DNA from: Ascidiimonas meishanensis
Lineage (GTDB): Bacteria; Bacteroidota; Bacteroidia; Flavobacteriales; Flavobacteriaceae
DNA: 64,000 bases
Direction: 5' to 3'
Assembly (NCBI RefSeq): GCF_037782385.1
Contig: NZ_JBBEXD010000003.1
Span: forward strand, 496,001-560,000
Shown: piece after piece, positions 26,626-35,601 of the stretch
How positions within the stretch are numbered: the first letter of the stretch is position 1
Layout: each line of letters begins with the position of its first letter
Notes under the pieces: generated by a model
Told to the model about the DNA's origin: nothing
The model's input: only the letters and a program-made list of their open reading frames with translations
Database searches by the model: none
Position numbers and translations under genes: made by a program

Positions 26626-28259
26626 AACGAATTCTTTGGATAAGCGATATTCATCTTAACGGTAATAAAACAGATAGGGAAACTAAAAAGTTACTCAGTT
26701 CTTTTATATCTTCATTAGATGCTATTGCCAAAGCTCCAGATGTGCTTATTATTAGTGGGGATATTGCAAAATCAGGAAGCGAACGAACGCATTATAACCA
26801 ATTTCAAAAGCTTTTAATAGACCCGGTTAGAGAAAAGTTTCCAGTGATTAGTATAGTATGTGTACCTGGTAATCATGATGTGAATTGGGATGAGGTAAAG
26901 AAGGAGTTGGTCATGCATGTTTTGGAGAATCCAGACGATAAAAACGTAATTACCTCTTTTAAGGAAACCATTGGGGAGAAGTATTTTTTTAATACCTTCA
27001 ATCAATACGAACGTTTTCATGATAAGATCAAAGCAACTAATGAAATGTCTGATACCTTCTCAGCGGTTACTAAGATAGATTCCCTTGCGGTAATTACCTT
27101 AAATAGTGCCTGGTTATCTATTGGAAGTCCTGTGAGTGGATCTGAAATCAAGTCTAGAACCGTTAATAAGATTCTCAATCATAGCATAGAAGTGGAAGGA
27201 GCTGATGGTAACAAAGTGCTTTTTGAAGAATTGGGCAATCAAACCTATGGGTTTACGATTCCTGAAGTGAAGAAGGAATTAGATAAAATCTCCGATAAGC
27301 TTTTGGAAGAGCCGTATAAAGACCTGTTTAAAATTTTAGTAGTACACCACCCACCTAATAACTGGTTGCATTGGGAAGAGTTATACTCTGATAGAGAATC
27401 TGAAAAAAGTGCTTTTCACAACTTTATCATAGACGCAGATATAGATTTAATAGTGAGCGGTCATGAACATACCTCTCTTGTAGAAGGAGGCTTGTTGTAT
27501 GGGAAGTCATTAGTTTTATACGCCGGAATGTTTTTAGATCATCATGAAAAAGAATATTCAAACTCTTGGTATAAGGTATTAGAAATTGAAAATGAAACCA
27601 ATCCAGCACAAGCTATAATTAAAGAAAAATGGTATCATTATTCTAATACGGATGGAGGTAATTGGAAAGAAAAAACAGATTTTTCCATGGGGTATCAAGG
27701 TTGGAAAAAGGTGAGTAACAGGCTTGAAGCTATAGTACTAAAAGAGCATACAGAGGCAAAGAATGAAGATGCTACGAGAAAAAAAGCGGTAAAAATACTT
27801 AGTGAAGCGGCTTTAAAAAAGCGCTTAAAAAAGCAAAAAATAACCGCAGAGATCATTAAGGAAATTTCAAAACTCACCTCATGTAGCGAGTATGTCTCTA
27901 GACACATTAAACCAGAAGGTAGGGGTAAACAACCAATTCAAGTTTTAAGTGATGAAAATAGTGTAGTTTTTATAATCAATAATGTATCTGATTTATTTGA
28001 AGACTATGATAACAACTTAGAGAAAAATTTGTATCTTTATAAGATTGTTAGTGAAATGAAAGAAATTTCACGCATAAACATTTTTGTATTTTATCTTTAT
28101 GAAGATGCTAAGAATATTTTAACCAAAGCAGAAAGCAAAAAATTAAAAGAAATTGTTCAAAGTAAATTTGAGCAGTTCAGGCATAAAATTTTTAAACTAG
28201 ATAGTGTTGTAGAAAATTTAAAAAATGCTAATTTTGCAATCCGCAATTTTAATGAATGA
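26622..28259 (+). CDS. Calcineurin-like metallophosphoesterase with C-terminal extension
   Basis: A metal-dependent phosphoesterase or nuclease. All five family motifs are present: SDIH (Asp9, His11), SGDIA (Asp47), GNHD (Asn84-Asp86), VVHH (about residue 240) and SGHEH (about 279-282), so the dinuclear metal site should be complete. The catalytic domain ends near residue 340. The remaining 200 residues include a Lys-rich helical linker and a mixed alpha/beta domain (VVFIINNVSDLF, INIFVFYLYEDA) not found in ordinary family members. It overlaps its upstream partner by ATGA and its downstream partner by four bases, making three coupled genes. The substrate could be nucleic acid or a nucleotide signal, which the sequence does not decide. 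Confidence 0.85.
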   Translation: MKRILWISDIHLNGNKTDRETKKLLSSFISSLDAIAKAPDVLIISGDIAKSGSERTHYNQFQKLLIDPVREKFPVISIVCVPGNHDVNWDEVKKELVMHVLENPDDKNVITSFKETIGEKYFFNTFNQYERFHDKIKATNEMSDTFSAVTKIDSLAVITLNSAWLSIGSPVSGSEIKSRTVNKILNHSIEVEGADGNKVLFEELGNQTYGFTIPEVKKELDKISDKLLEEPYKDLFKILVVHHPPNNWLHWEELYSDRESEKSAFHNFIIDADIDLIVSGHEHTSLVEGGLLYGKSLVLYAGMFLDHHEKEYSNSWYKVLEIENETNPAQAIIKEKWYHYSNTDGGNWKEKTDFSMGYQGWKKVSNRLEAIVLKEHTEAKNEDATRKKAVKILSEAALKKRLKKQKITAEIIKEISKLTSCSEYVSRHIKPEGRGKQPIQVLSDENSVVFIINNVSDLFEDYDNNLEKNLYLYKIVSEMKEISRINIFVFYLYEDAKNILTKAESKKLKEIVQSKFEQFRHKIFKLDSVVENLKNANFAIRNFNE

Positions 28260-28657
28260 ATACTACAGAAGTAAATAAAGACCTTAAAAATGCCATAGCA
28301 AGCGTTTTAGACGGCATCATTGAAGTATCTGAAGCAAAACCAGGGGCAATTGAGTCTGGGTTGCTTAAGAAGATTATACACAAAAATAATCGTTCAAAAG
28401 TATTGAGTACCGCAGGTGTTCGTTCTGTAAAGCAGGCATACTGGGAGATAGTAGACGAAGCAAGCACAGAAGAAAACTTTAGAAAATTACATCATGCAGA
28501 ACCTTATTTAAATAAAGGTATCGCATTATTATCTAACACAGGTGCTAAGTCTTTAAGAGTTCCTAACGTAGAGATAAAAGATGTAAAAATGCCAGCTCTA
28601 AATGTAGAAGCACTAGAGTATAGATACAATAATGATAAAGAATCGTTTAGCTTTTAA
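28256..28657 (+). CDS. Small third protein of the phosphoesterase operon, unknown
   Basis: A 133-residue soluble protein that starts inside the last codons of the phosphoesterase gene (ATGA overlap). The first 85 residues are predicted helical (EVNKDLKNAIASVLDGIIEV) with a conserved-looking middle (AGVRSVKQAYWEIVDEAS), followed by a short beta-rich tail (LRVPNVEIKDVKMPALNVEAL). I do not recognise it. Position and size suit a regulatory, adaptor or antitoxin-like partner. A strong terminator follows 29 bases later, so it ends the operon. Confidence 0.7.
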   Translation: MNTTEVNKDLKNAIASVLDGIIEVSEAKPGAIESGLLKKIIHKNNRSKVLSTAGVRSVKQAYWEIVDEASTEENFRKLHHAEPYLNKGIALLSNTGAKSLRVPNVEIKDVKMPALNVEALEYRYNNDKESFSF

Positions 28658-28686
28658 ATAAAGACCATTTATTGTTTTTTATAGTT

Positions 28687-28713
28687 CCATTACCCATAAG
28701 GTAATGGTTTTTT
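28687..28713 (+). terminator. Strong terminator ending the phosphoesterase operon
   Basis: A perfect 8-bp stem (CCATTACC, 28687-28694, with GGTAATGG, 28700-28707), a five-base loop and a run of six T. Confidence 0.92.
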
Positions 28714-28776
28714 GTTTTAAAAGGGTTTGACTATTCGCTAATAGTTCCTTTAAAATTTAGCAAATTTTTAACGATG

Positions 28777-28790
28777 GTTGCACATGCAAC
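28777..28790. promoter_or_regulatory. Candidate MarR operator (inverted repeat)
   Basis: GTTGCA-CA-TGCAAC is a 6-bp perfect inverted repeat placed 16 bases before a TAnnTTTG promoter box and 49 bases before the MarR start, a position where a bound repressor would block the -33 region. Confidence 0.45.
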
Positions 28791-28806
28791 TAATGAAACG
28801 TTCCAG

Positions 28807-28814
28807 TACATTTG
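28807..28814 (+). promoter_or_regulatory. Bacteroidetes -7 promoter box (TACATTTG) of the efflux operon
   Basis: TACATTTG fits TAnnTTTG exactly and ends 25 bases before the MarR ATG at 28840. A TTG at 28778 is somewhat too far for an ideal -33 element, so the upstream element is uncertain. Confidence 0.5.
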
Positions 28815-28839
28815 CTTTTTGTTTAATCTTTTTACGATC

Positions 28840-29283
28840 ATGTTATTCAATTTTGATGTCACCTTGCTTCCCTGGGTGGGTAAAATTAATAAAGACTTCT
28901 CTTTTTTGGTTTCCCAGCGTTTCTCCATGGCATCAATTGATCTAACCGCACATCAATGGCTTTTATTGAAAAAGTTGGATGAATTTGGAGAGCAGCCACA
29001 ACAAAACTTAGCTTTCATTACAGATAGAGATAAAACATCTTTAACCCGTCTAATAAATATTGTAGAGCGCAAAAAACTAGTAAAAAGAGTACCTTCTAAA
29101 GAAGATAAACGCGTAAATAATATTCATATCACAGGTGAAGGAACCAAAACTCTGAAGAAAGCGCTACCTATCATGCAGCAATTAATAGTAGAAATGGAAA
29201 AAGGAATAGACCCTGCAGAAATAAAAGAAACAATAGATACTTTAAAAAAAGTACGCCATAACTTAGAAGAACTTACTAACTAA
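28840..29283 (+). CDS. MarR family transcriptional regulator
   Basis: A 147-residue winged helix-turn-helix protein. The start at 28840 (MLFNFDVTLLPWVGKINKDF) is preferred because the frame upstream of it (to 28774) contains the presumed promoter and operator. The DNA-binding helices and wing are visible as LTAHQWLLLKKLDEF, LAFITDRDKTSLTRLINIVERKKLVKR and PSKEDKRVNNIHIT, the standard MarR order including the DxR in the wing. It is the first gene of an efflux operon, 12 bases before the adaptor gene, so it most likely represses the pump and itself. Confidence 0.92.
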   Translation: MLFNFDVTLLPWVGKINKDFSFLVSQRFSMASIDLTAHQWLLLKKLDEFGEQPQQNLAFITDRDKTSLTRLINIVERKKLVKRVPSKEDKRVNNIHITGEGTKTLKKALPIMQQLIVEMEKGIDPAEIKETIDTLKKVRHNLEELTN

Positions 29284-29295
29284 ACCATCCCACCC

Positions 29296-30426
29296 ATGCG
29301 TAAAATTATTAATGCAATTCTCGGCATCTTACTTATAGTAGGAGCTATTTTTGCGGCGAAAGCACTAATTGCTTCCAAAAAAAAACCTAAACCACGTATA
29401 GATAAGGTAATGAAGACCGTATTTATAGATACGGTAAATAATGGTACCATCCCTATTATTATTAAGTCTAATGGAAACTTAACCGCTAAAAACAGAATTG
29501 AATTGTTTACAGAAGTTCAAGGGATCTTTAAAGGTAGCAGCAAACCGTTTAAGGAAGGGCAATCATTTACCAAAGGTCAAACATTGGTTAGGATGGATGC
29601 TTCTGAATTTTATGCGGGGGTACAGTCTCAAAAAAGCAATCTTTATAATCTAATTGCAGCAGCTATGCCAGATATTAGATTAGACTATCCAGAGGTGTTC
29701 CCAAAATGGCAGGCCTACCTTACCAGTTTTGATTTAAACAAAGTAACTCCAGAATTACCGGAAATGACCTCAGATAAAGAGCGCTATTTTATTAATGGAC
29801 GCGGAATTATTCCTGCATATTACAATGTAAAAAATGCAGAACAGCGTTTGGGAAAATATACGATTACCGCCCCTTTTAACGGAATTCTTACGGAATCATT
29901 GGTTACAGAGGGTACCTTAGTGCGAAGCGGTCAACAATTAGGTGAATTTATTGATCCTACAGTATATGAAATAGAAGTGGCAGTTAACAAATCTGTAGGC
30001 AACCTATTGAAGGTAGGTAAAGAAGTAAAGCTTACCGATTTAGGAAATCAGATGAACTGGGTTGGAAAGGTAATTAGAGTAAATGGAAAAGTAGATCAAC
30101 AAACTCAAACCGTAAGTGCTTTTGTAGAAGTAAAAGGTGAAAATCTTAAAGAGGGAATGTATCTGGAAGCCGCATTAAATGCAAGAGAAGAACAAGACGC
30201 CATAGAGATCTCCCGTGATTTACTCAGTGAAGAAAATCAAATTTTTGTGGTAAAAGACAGCTTACTAGATGTGATGGATGTAGTGCCTGTGTATTTTTCA
30301 GATAAAACAGTGGTACTTAAAGGGGCAAAAGAAGGAACCATCATGCTTAGAAGACCTGTTCCTGGCGCATACCCTGGCATGTTGGTTAAAATATATGAGG
30401 AGAAAGAATCCAACAAACCTGAATAA
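29296..30426 (+). CDS. RND efflux periplasmic adaptor (membrane fusion protein)
   Basis: The periplasmic adaptor that links an inner-membrane RND pump to a TolC channel. The N-terminus has a membrane/signal segment (IINAILGILLIVGAIFAAK). A lipoyl-like half follows (IELFTEVQGIF, PFKEGQSFTKGQTLVRMD), then a short helical hairpin (about 95-165). The second lipoyl half is YTITAPFNGILTESLVTEGTLVRSGQQLGEF, read here in pieces, and beta-barrel and membrane-proximal domains end at 376 residues, normal for the HlyD/MFP family. It is followed by the pump gene after three bases. Confidence 0.93.
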   Translation: MRKIINAILGILLIVGAIFAAKALIASKKKPKPRIDKVMKTVFIDTVNNGTIPIIIKSNGNLTAKNRIELFTEVQGIFKGSSKPFKEGQSFTKGQTLVRMDASEFYAGVQSQKSNLYNLIAAAMPDIRLDYPEVFPKWQAYLTSFDLNKVTPELPEMTSDKERYFINGRGIIPAYYNVKNAEQRLGKYTITAPFNGILTESLVTEGTLVRSGQQLGEFIDPTVYEIEVAVNKSVGNLLKVGKEVKLTDLGNQMNWVGKVIRVNGKVDQQTQTVSAFVEVKGENLKEGMYLEAALNAREEQDAIEISRDLLSEENQIFVVKDSLLDVMDVVPVYFSDKTVVLKGAKEGTIMLRRPVPGAYPGMLVKIYEEKESNKPE

Positions 30427-30429
30427 GCC

Positions 30430-33400
30430 ATGCGAAAAATTATAAGTTATTTTATAAAATACCATGTTGCTGTAAATGTGGTTATTCTGGCGTTTTTGGT
30501 TTTTGGTCTTATTGGAATGTGGTCATTAAAATCCTCTTTTTTTCCATTAGTAGAATCTAAAATCATCAATATTACCATAGCTTATCCCGGAGCATCTCCT
30601 ATGGAAATAGAGGAAGGGGTAGTATTGAAAATTGAAGAGAACCTTAAAGGGCTTGACGGTATAGATAGAGTTACCTCCAGTTCTTCAGAAAATTCTGGGG
30701 TAATCACCGTAGAAATAGAAAAGGGTAGAAATATTGATTTCATGCTTCTTGAAGTTAAGAACGCGGTAGATCGTGTCCCTTCCTTCCCTACAGGTATGGA
30801 ACCTTTAATTGTGGCGAAACGAGAAGAAACGCGTCCTACTATTTCTTTTGCTGTAAGCGGCGAGAACATTCCACTAGCAACCTTAAAACAAATAGGGCAG
30901 CAAATAGAGAATGAATTGCGTGGTATCGATGGAATTTCACAGATAGATATCACAGGGTATCCGCAAGAAGAAATTGAAATAGCAGTTAATGAAAATAAAT
31001 TACTTGCTTACGGAATGACATTTAATGATGTGGCACTAGCCGTAGGTAATGCAAATATTCTTGTGACTGGAGGAAATATTAAAACGGCCACTGAAGAATA
31101 CCTTATTAGAGCCAACGCTCGTAATTACTATGCAGATGAACTTTCAAATCTTGTGGTGAAAGCAGATCCTTCTGGTAATACGGTATACTTAAAAGATGTA
31201 GCAATTCTTCGTGATAGATTTTCTGAAAGTCCTAACGCAAGCTATTATGACCGGAATCTTTCTGTAAACGTAACCGTAGTTAGTACCAATAGTGAAGACC
31301 TCATCTCTTCGGCAGATAAAGTAAAAGAATATATAGAAGAATTTAATCAGAAATACAATAATATCAAATTAGATGTAGTAAGAGATCTTTCTATCACATT
31401 GGTACAAAGAACAGAGTTACTTACTAAGAATGCTATTACTGGGATGTTGTTGGTACTTGCATTTCTCTCGGTGTTTCTTAATACCAGACTTGCTTTTTGG
31501 GTAGCATTTGGCTTGCCAATCTCCTTTTTAGGGATGTTTATTTTTGCAGGGCAGTTTGATGTTACTATTAATGTTCTTTCACTTTTTGGAATGATTATCG
31601 TAATTGGTATTCTGGTAGATGATGGAATTGTCATCGCAGAGAATATCTATCAGCATTACGAGAAAGGAAAGAAACCAATAGAAGCAGCAATTGATGGAAC
31701 CATGGAAGTGATACCCCCTGTTGTTTCTGCTATAATTACCACGCTGCTAGCTTTTTCTACCTTCCTCTTTTTAGATAGTAGAATTGGCGAGTTCTTTAGT
31801 GAGGTGGCTGTAATTGTAATTCTTACTTTATCCGTTTCATTAATTGAAGCACTTATTATATTACCTGCCCACCTTGCCCATAGTAAAGCACTACAGCCTA
31901 AAAATGATAAACCCAAAAAAGGGATTGCAAAATTCTTTGCAAAGATGCGTGGTGTAAATGAATACGGTGATAAAGTGATGGTTTGGCTTCGCGATAATTC
32001 ATATGCTCCCTTGCTTAAGTTTACCATAAAGAACAAGCTCTTAATGTTTGGTGTTTTTGTAGCAGCCTTTATTCTCACTATAGGTTCTATTGGAGGCGGG
32101 ATTATAGGCGTAACCTTATTTCCAAGTATAGCAAGTGATCAAATTAATGTGGAGCTTGCAATGCCCAGAGGTACTAATGAAGAGATCACAGATTCTATTA
32201 TAAGTATGATAGAAGACCATGCATGGGACTTAAATAAAGAACTCACTGAGGAATATCTTGGAGGTACTCAAAAAGTAATGTTTGAGAATACCATTCGTAA
32301 TATTAATAGTTCTTCTACAGCCAGATTGAGTATAAACATGCTTCCGGGAGAAGAAAGACCAGATGCAGTAAATGCTTCCTTAGTTGCCAATAGGCTTCGG
32401 GAGTTAGTTGGACCGGTATTTGGCACGGAAAGGCTCATCTTTGGTTCTGGCGGTAATTTTGGAGGGAGCCCTGTTTCCGTGTCCTTACTAGGAAACAATA
32501 TAGACGAATTAAAAGCCGCAAAGAAAATTCTTAAAGGAACACTTGAGAAAAATCCGTTATTAAAAGATGTTGCAGATAATGATCCGGCTGGGATAAAAGA
32601 AATAAGACTTCAACTAAAAGAAAACGCCTATCTCTTAGGATTAAATGTGCGTTCTGTTATGAATCAGGTGCGAGCTGGATTCTTTGGTCTACAGGCACAA
32701 CGTTTTCAAAGAGGTGAAGATGAGATACGAGTTTGGGTGCGGTATGATCGTGAAAACAGAGCTTCCATAAATGATTTAGACGATATGCGTATTGTTACTC
32801 CTACTGGCGATAGGATTCCATTGGGAGAAATAGCTGATTATTCTATTGAAAGGGGAGATGTAGCCATTAATCACCTTTCTGGAAAAAGAGAAATTCAAGT
32901 AACTGCAGATCTTAAAGATCCATCAAATAGCGCTACCGATATTCTTGATAATGTGAAAGCTGAAATTATTCCAGAAATTCAATCCCGATTTCCTACGGTA
33001 ACTGCATCTTATGAAGGACAAAATAGAGAGGCTGGAAAATTAAGTAGTTCTTTTAATAAGGTGGGGCCAATTATTTTGTTACTGATTTATATAACTATTG
33101 CTTTTACGTTTAGAAGTATGAGTCAGCCTTTATTATTGCTATTGTTAATACCCTTTAGTTTAACAGCAGTTGCTTGGGGTCACTGGATCCATAATTTTTC
33201 ATTAAATGCACTTTCTATGTTAGGGATCATTGCACTAATAGGAATTATGGTGAATGATGGCTTGGTATTGATTGGGAAATTCAATTCGCTACTAAGAGAA
33301 GGGTTAAAATTTGATGATGCACTTTACGAAGCAGGGAAAGCACGTTTCCGAGCTATTTTCTTAACTTCCTTAACTACCATGGCCGGTTTAGCTCCCTTGA

Positions 33401-33636
33401 TTTTTGAAAAAAGCAGACAGGCGCAATTTTTAAAACCAATGGCTATTTCTATTGCTTACGGAATAGGTTTTGCCACTTTTCTCACCTTGTTAATGCTGCC
33501 CTTGTTTCTTGCTTTTAGCAATAAAGTTAAGGTATTTGCAAAATGGTTAAAAACAGGTGATAAAATTACAGAAGAAGAGGTAGAACGTGCAATTAAAGAA
33601 CTTAAAGAAGAAGAAGAGTATGCAGAAGTACATTAA
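30430..33636 (+). CDS. RND family efflux permease
   Basis: A proton-driven inner-membrane transporter of the AcrB/MexB superfamily. At 1068 residues it shows the two-fold RND layout: an N-terminal membrane helix, a large periplasmic porter domain (PGASPMEIEEGV... ; LKGLDGIDRVTS), membrane helices 2-6 with the proton-relay region IVIGILVDDGIVIAENIYQH (adjacent Asp pair in helix 4), then the second half with IALIGIMVNDGLVLIGKFN and a soluble Lys/Glu-rich C-terminus. It is coupled to the adaptor (three-base gap) and the TolC-like gene (17-base overlap), so the full tripartite pump is encoded together. Drug or lipid export is likely; the substrate is not visible. Confidence 0.95.
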   Translation: MRKIISYFIKYHVAVNVVILAFLVFGLIGMWSLKSSFFPLVESKIINITIAYPGASPMEIEEGVVLKIEENLKGLDGIDRVTSSSSENSGVITVEIEKGRNIDFMLLEVKNAVDRVPSFPTGMEPLIVAKREETRPTISFAVSGENIPLATLKQIGQQIENELRGIDGISQIDITGYPQEEIEIAVNENKLLAYGMTFNDVALAVGNANILVTGGNIKTATEEYLIRANARNYYADELSNLVVKADPSGNTVYLKDVAILRDRFSESPNASYYDRNLSVNVTVVSTNSEDLISSADKVKEYIEEFNQKYNNIKLDVVRDLSITLVQRTELLTKNAITGMLLVLAFLSVFLNTRLAFWVAFGLPISFLGMFIFAGQFDVTINVLSLFGMIIVIGILVDDGIVIAENIYQHYEKGKKPIEAAIDGTMEVIPPVVSAIITTLLAFSTFLFLDSRIGEFFSEVAVIVILTLSVSLIEALIILPAHLAHSKALQPKNDKPKKGIAKFFAKMRGVNEYGDKVMVWLRDNSYAPLLKFTIKNKLLMFGVFVAAFILTIGSIGGGIIGVTLFPSIASDQINVELAMPRGTNEEITDSIISMIEDHAWDLNKELTEEYLGGTQKVMFENTIRNINSSSTARLSINMLPGEERPDAVNASLVANRLRELVGPVFGTERLIFGSGGNFGGSPVSVSLLGNNIDELKAAKKILKGTLEKNPLLKDVADNDPAGIKEIRLQLKENAYLLGLNVRSVMNQVRAGFFGLQAQRFQRGEDEIRVWVRYDRENRASINDLDDMRIVTPTGDRIPLGEIADYSIERGDVAINHLSGKREIQVTADLKDPSNSATDILDNVKAEIIPEIQSRFPTVTASYEGQNREAGKLSSSFNKVGPIILLLIYITIAFTFRSMSQPLLLLLLIPFSLTAVAWGHWIHNFSLNALSMLGIIALIGIMVNDGLVLIGKFNSLLREGLKFDDALYEAGKARFRAIFLTSLTTMAGLAPLIFEKSRQAQFLKPMAISIAYGIGFATFLTLLMLPLFLAFSNKVKVFAKWLKTGDKITEEEVERAIKELKEEEEYAEVH

Positions 33637-34945
33637 TTCTATATTTATTGTTTTAGGGCTTATAGCTTACGCACCTATACAAGCACAGGAAATCCTTACT
33701 CCAGAAGCGGCAGTAGAAGAAGTGCTAGAAAGTAATCTGGGGATTAAAATAGCTAGGAATACAGAAGCAATTGCCAATAATAATGCAAGTATTTTAAATT
33801 CTGGTTACCTACCAACAGTTACAGGTCTGGCAGCAGGAAGTATTGATCGTCAGACAACAGAAGGTACATTGGCTGATGGAAATACAAGGTCTGCGGATGG
33901 TGCGGAAACCCGAAGGTACAATGCCTCCATCAATGTAAATTATACCCTTTTTGATGGGTTAGGCAGAATGTATGAATATCGTGCTTTAAAAGAACGGGCG
34001 GGTCTTTCTGAGCTAGAAACACGTGAGACCATTGAAACCACTATTTTACAATTGTTTTCTGTGTATTATGAAGTGGCTAGACTGGAAGAGAATGTAACCA
34101 ACCTTCGCAAAGTTCTTACCATTTCAAAAGATCGTTTAGAGAGAGCAACCTATTTACAAGAATATGGACAAAATACAGGCTTAGATCTTTTAAATGCCAG
34201 AGTAGATGTGAATACAGATAGTATTAATTTGTTAAACGCAAATCAACAGCTAAAGAATACAAAAAGAGATTTAAATTTGGTAATTAATAGAGAACTCTCA
34301 AAAGAGTTTAAAGTAGATACCACGGTAGCATTTGTTCCGGATTTAAAGATGCAGAATTTATATAAAAATGCTAAAGAGAATAATATAAACATGCTGCAAT
34401 TAAAAAAGAATCTGGCTATCAATATGCTGGCTGTAAGAAGTGGTTATAGTAACTTTTTACCTACTGTTGGTCTTACAGGTTCTTATGGCTGGAATGAAAG
34501 TAATAATAATAGTCCGCTCGCATTTTTAATACAAAATACTTCTAACGGATTTACTGGTGGAATTAATTTAACCTGGAATTTGTTTGATGGCGGAAGTTCC
34601 GTTAATACGGTACGAAATGCTAAAATAGCATATGAAAATATGGAGTTACAAGAGCAACAAACAGAACTCCAGATAGAAAGAGATATTAAAAATGCATGGG
34701 AAACCTATCAAAATGCATTATTTGTATTCGAGGCACAGGAAGAAAATGTTGCTGTAAACAAAGACAATTTTGATAGAACCGAAGAGCGTTACAAATTAGG
34801 ACAGGCTACTTCTATTGAATTTAGACAAGCACAAATTAATTACTTGAATTCGTTAATTTCAAAAAATCAAGCCAAATACACAGCTAAATTATCAGAATTA
34901 CAACTACTGCAAGTGAGTGGCCAATTGTTGAATACAGATTTTTAA
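33620..34945 (+). CDS. TolC family outer-membrane efflux protein
   Basis: The outer-membrane channel of the tripartite pump. The start at 33620 gives MQKYINSIFIVLGLIAYAPI followed by QAQE, a signal peptide cleaved after AQA. A frame start at 33587 inside the permease gene is less likely. The 441-residue product has the internal duplication of TolC proteins: each half has a strand pair (ASINVNYTLFDGLG in the first, GGINLTWNLFDGGSS in the second) and long helices (RLERATYLQEYGQNTGLDLLNAR is the first; the second ends ERYKLGQATSIEFRQAQINY), quoted only as landmarks. It is the last gene of the operon. Confidence 0.93.
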   Translation: MQKYINSIFIVLGLIAYAPIQAQEILTPEAAVEEVLESNLGIKIARNTEAIANNNASILNSGYLPTVTGLAAGSIDRQTTEGTLADGNTRSADGAETRRYNASINVNYTLFDGLGRMYEYRALKERAGLSELETRETIETTILQLFSVYYEVARLEENVTNLRKVLTISKDRLERATYLQEYGQNTGLDLLNARVDVNTDSINLLNANQQLKNTKRDLNLVINRELSKEFKVDTTVAFVPDLKMQNLYKNAKENNINMLQLKKNLAINMLAVRSGYSNFLPTVGLTGSYGWNESNNNSPLAFLIQNTSNGFTGGINLTWNLFDGGSSVNTVRNAKIAYENMELQEQQTELQIERDIKNAWETYQNALFVFEAQEENVAVNKDNFDRTEERYKLGQATSIEFRQAQINYLNSLISKNQAKYTAKLSELQLLQVSGQLLNTDF

Positions 34946-34990
34946 TTGCGGTTGTAACAAAATGATATGAGGTACTACTAATGTGATAAA

Positions 34991-35092
34991 ATGGAAATTA
35001 TGAAACCGGAAACCAAGAAAATTATTTTAATTGTTGGGTTATTTGCCTTAGGCTTTATTTTTGGATATTTTGTCATAGGCGAAATTTTATAA
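34991..35092 (+). CDS. Single-span mini membrane protein (33 residues)
   Basis: A very short frame, MEIMKPETKK followed by one hydrophobic helix (IILIVGLFALGFIFGYFVIG) and a short end. The charged start and single helix look like a real small membrane protein. It lies 45 bases after the TolC gene and just before the CPXCG gene, so it could be the last member of the efflux transcript. Confidence 0.5.
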   Translation: MEIMKPETKKIILIVGLFALGFIFGYFVIGEIL

Positions 35093-35103
35093 AACGATAA
35101 AAT

Positions 35104-35286
35104 TTGGAAGAACATTTTTTTCAATGCCCATATTGTTGGGAAGAAATTTCTATGTTACTAGACAGTTCAATTCGTCAGCAGACCTATGTGGAAGATTGTG
35201 AAGTCTGTTGTAATCCTATAGAAATTACACCTATTTTTGAAGATGATATACTTCTTGAATTTAGGGCCGTAAATCTAGAACAATAA
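35104..35286 (+). CDS. CPXCG motif-containing zinc-ribbon protein
   Basis: A 60-residue cytoplasmic protein of the CPXCG cysteine-rich family. MEEHFFQCPYCWEEISMLLD is the family N-terminus and EDCEVCCNPIEI supplies the second cysteine pair, so a zinc ribbon is expected. It begins with TTG at 35104: an in-frame stop lies two codons upstream (TAA, 35098-35100) and no ATG fits, while the family usually starts at this residue. The role of the family is unknown. Its 3' end meets the minus-strand peptide array through a shared terminator. Confidence 0.88.
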   Translation: MEEHFFQCPYCWEEISMLLDSSIRQQTYVEDCEVCCNPIEITPIFEDDILLEFRAVNLEQ

Positions 35287-35323
35287 AAGCCCGCTCCTAA
35301 GACAGGAGCACGGACTTTATTTT
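35286..35323. terminator. Probable bidirectional terminator
   Basis: A stem of about 12 bp with a mismatch and a bulge (AAAGCCCGCTCCT at 35286-35298 with AGGAGCACGGACTTT), flanked by A- and T-rich ends. It separates the CPXCG gene (plus) from the peptide array (minus). Confidence 0.7.
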
Positions 35324-35465
35324 GCTTACTCTCCTTAATTTGTTGCGGTTTCTTGGTGTATCTGATGTCGCTGAGCTTCTTGTTTTTAGCATTAGTACCT
35401 CCAAGAATTTTTTCTAAAGTAAATTTTGGTAATTGAAAGTTTTTTAATTTTTAAACTGTATTCAT
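35313..35465 (-). pseudogene. Decayed double-glycine-leader peptide gene (array member D)
   Basis: Reads MNTV, a TAA stop, then in the same frame KLKNFQLPKFTLEKILGGT followed by NAKNKKLSDIRYTKKPQQ. The leader and the GGT motif match its neighbours, but codon 5 is a stop, no other start codon precedes the leader, and no stop occurs before the frame runs into the terminator and the antisense CPXCG gene. It is best read as a broken member of the array, unless translation starts at a non-standard codon. Confidence 0.6.
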
Positions 35466-35472
35466 TTTTGAG

Positions 35473-35601
35473 CTATATCTTAAATTGATTTTTCTCAGCC
35501 CTTCTTTCGTCAGTTTCTGTACCTCCAATAATTTTAGCGGTTAGAAGCCTAATAGCCTGCTTGCCTCTTAAATATTCAATTGATTTTTTTAATGTATCCA
35601 T
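35473..35601 (-). CDS. Double-glycine-leader peptide (array member C)
   Basis: A 42-residue peptide. The leader MDTLKKSIEYLRGKQAIRLL plus TAKII ends in GGT (Gly26-Gly27). The short core TETDERRAEKNQFKI is highly charged and has no cysteine. The pattern (LKK near the start, hydrophobic positions, then I-GG-T) fits the Bacteroidetes GG-motif natural-product precursor leaders. It starts 12 bases after member B. The function is unknown; it could be a secreted signalling or antimicrobial peptide, or a substrate of a distant modification system. Confidence 0.62.
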   Translation of the reverse strand: MDTLKKSIEYLRGKQAIRLLTAKIIGGTETDERRAEKNQFKI

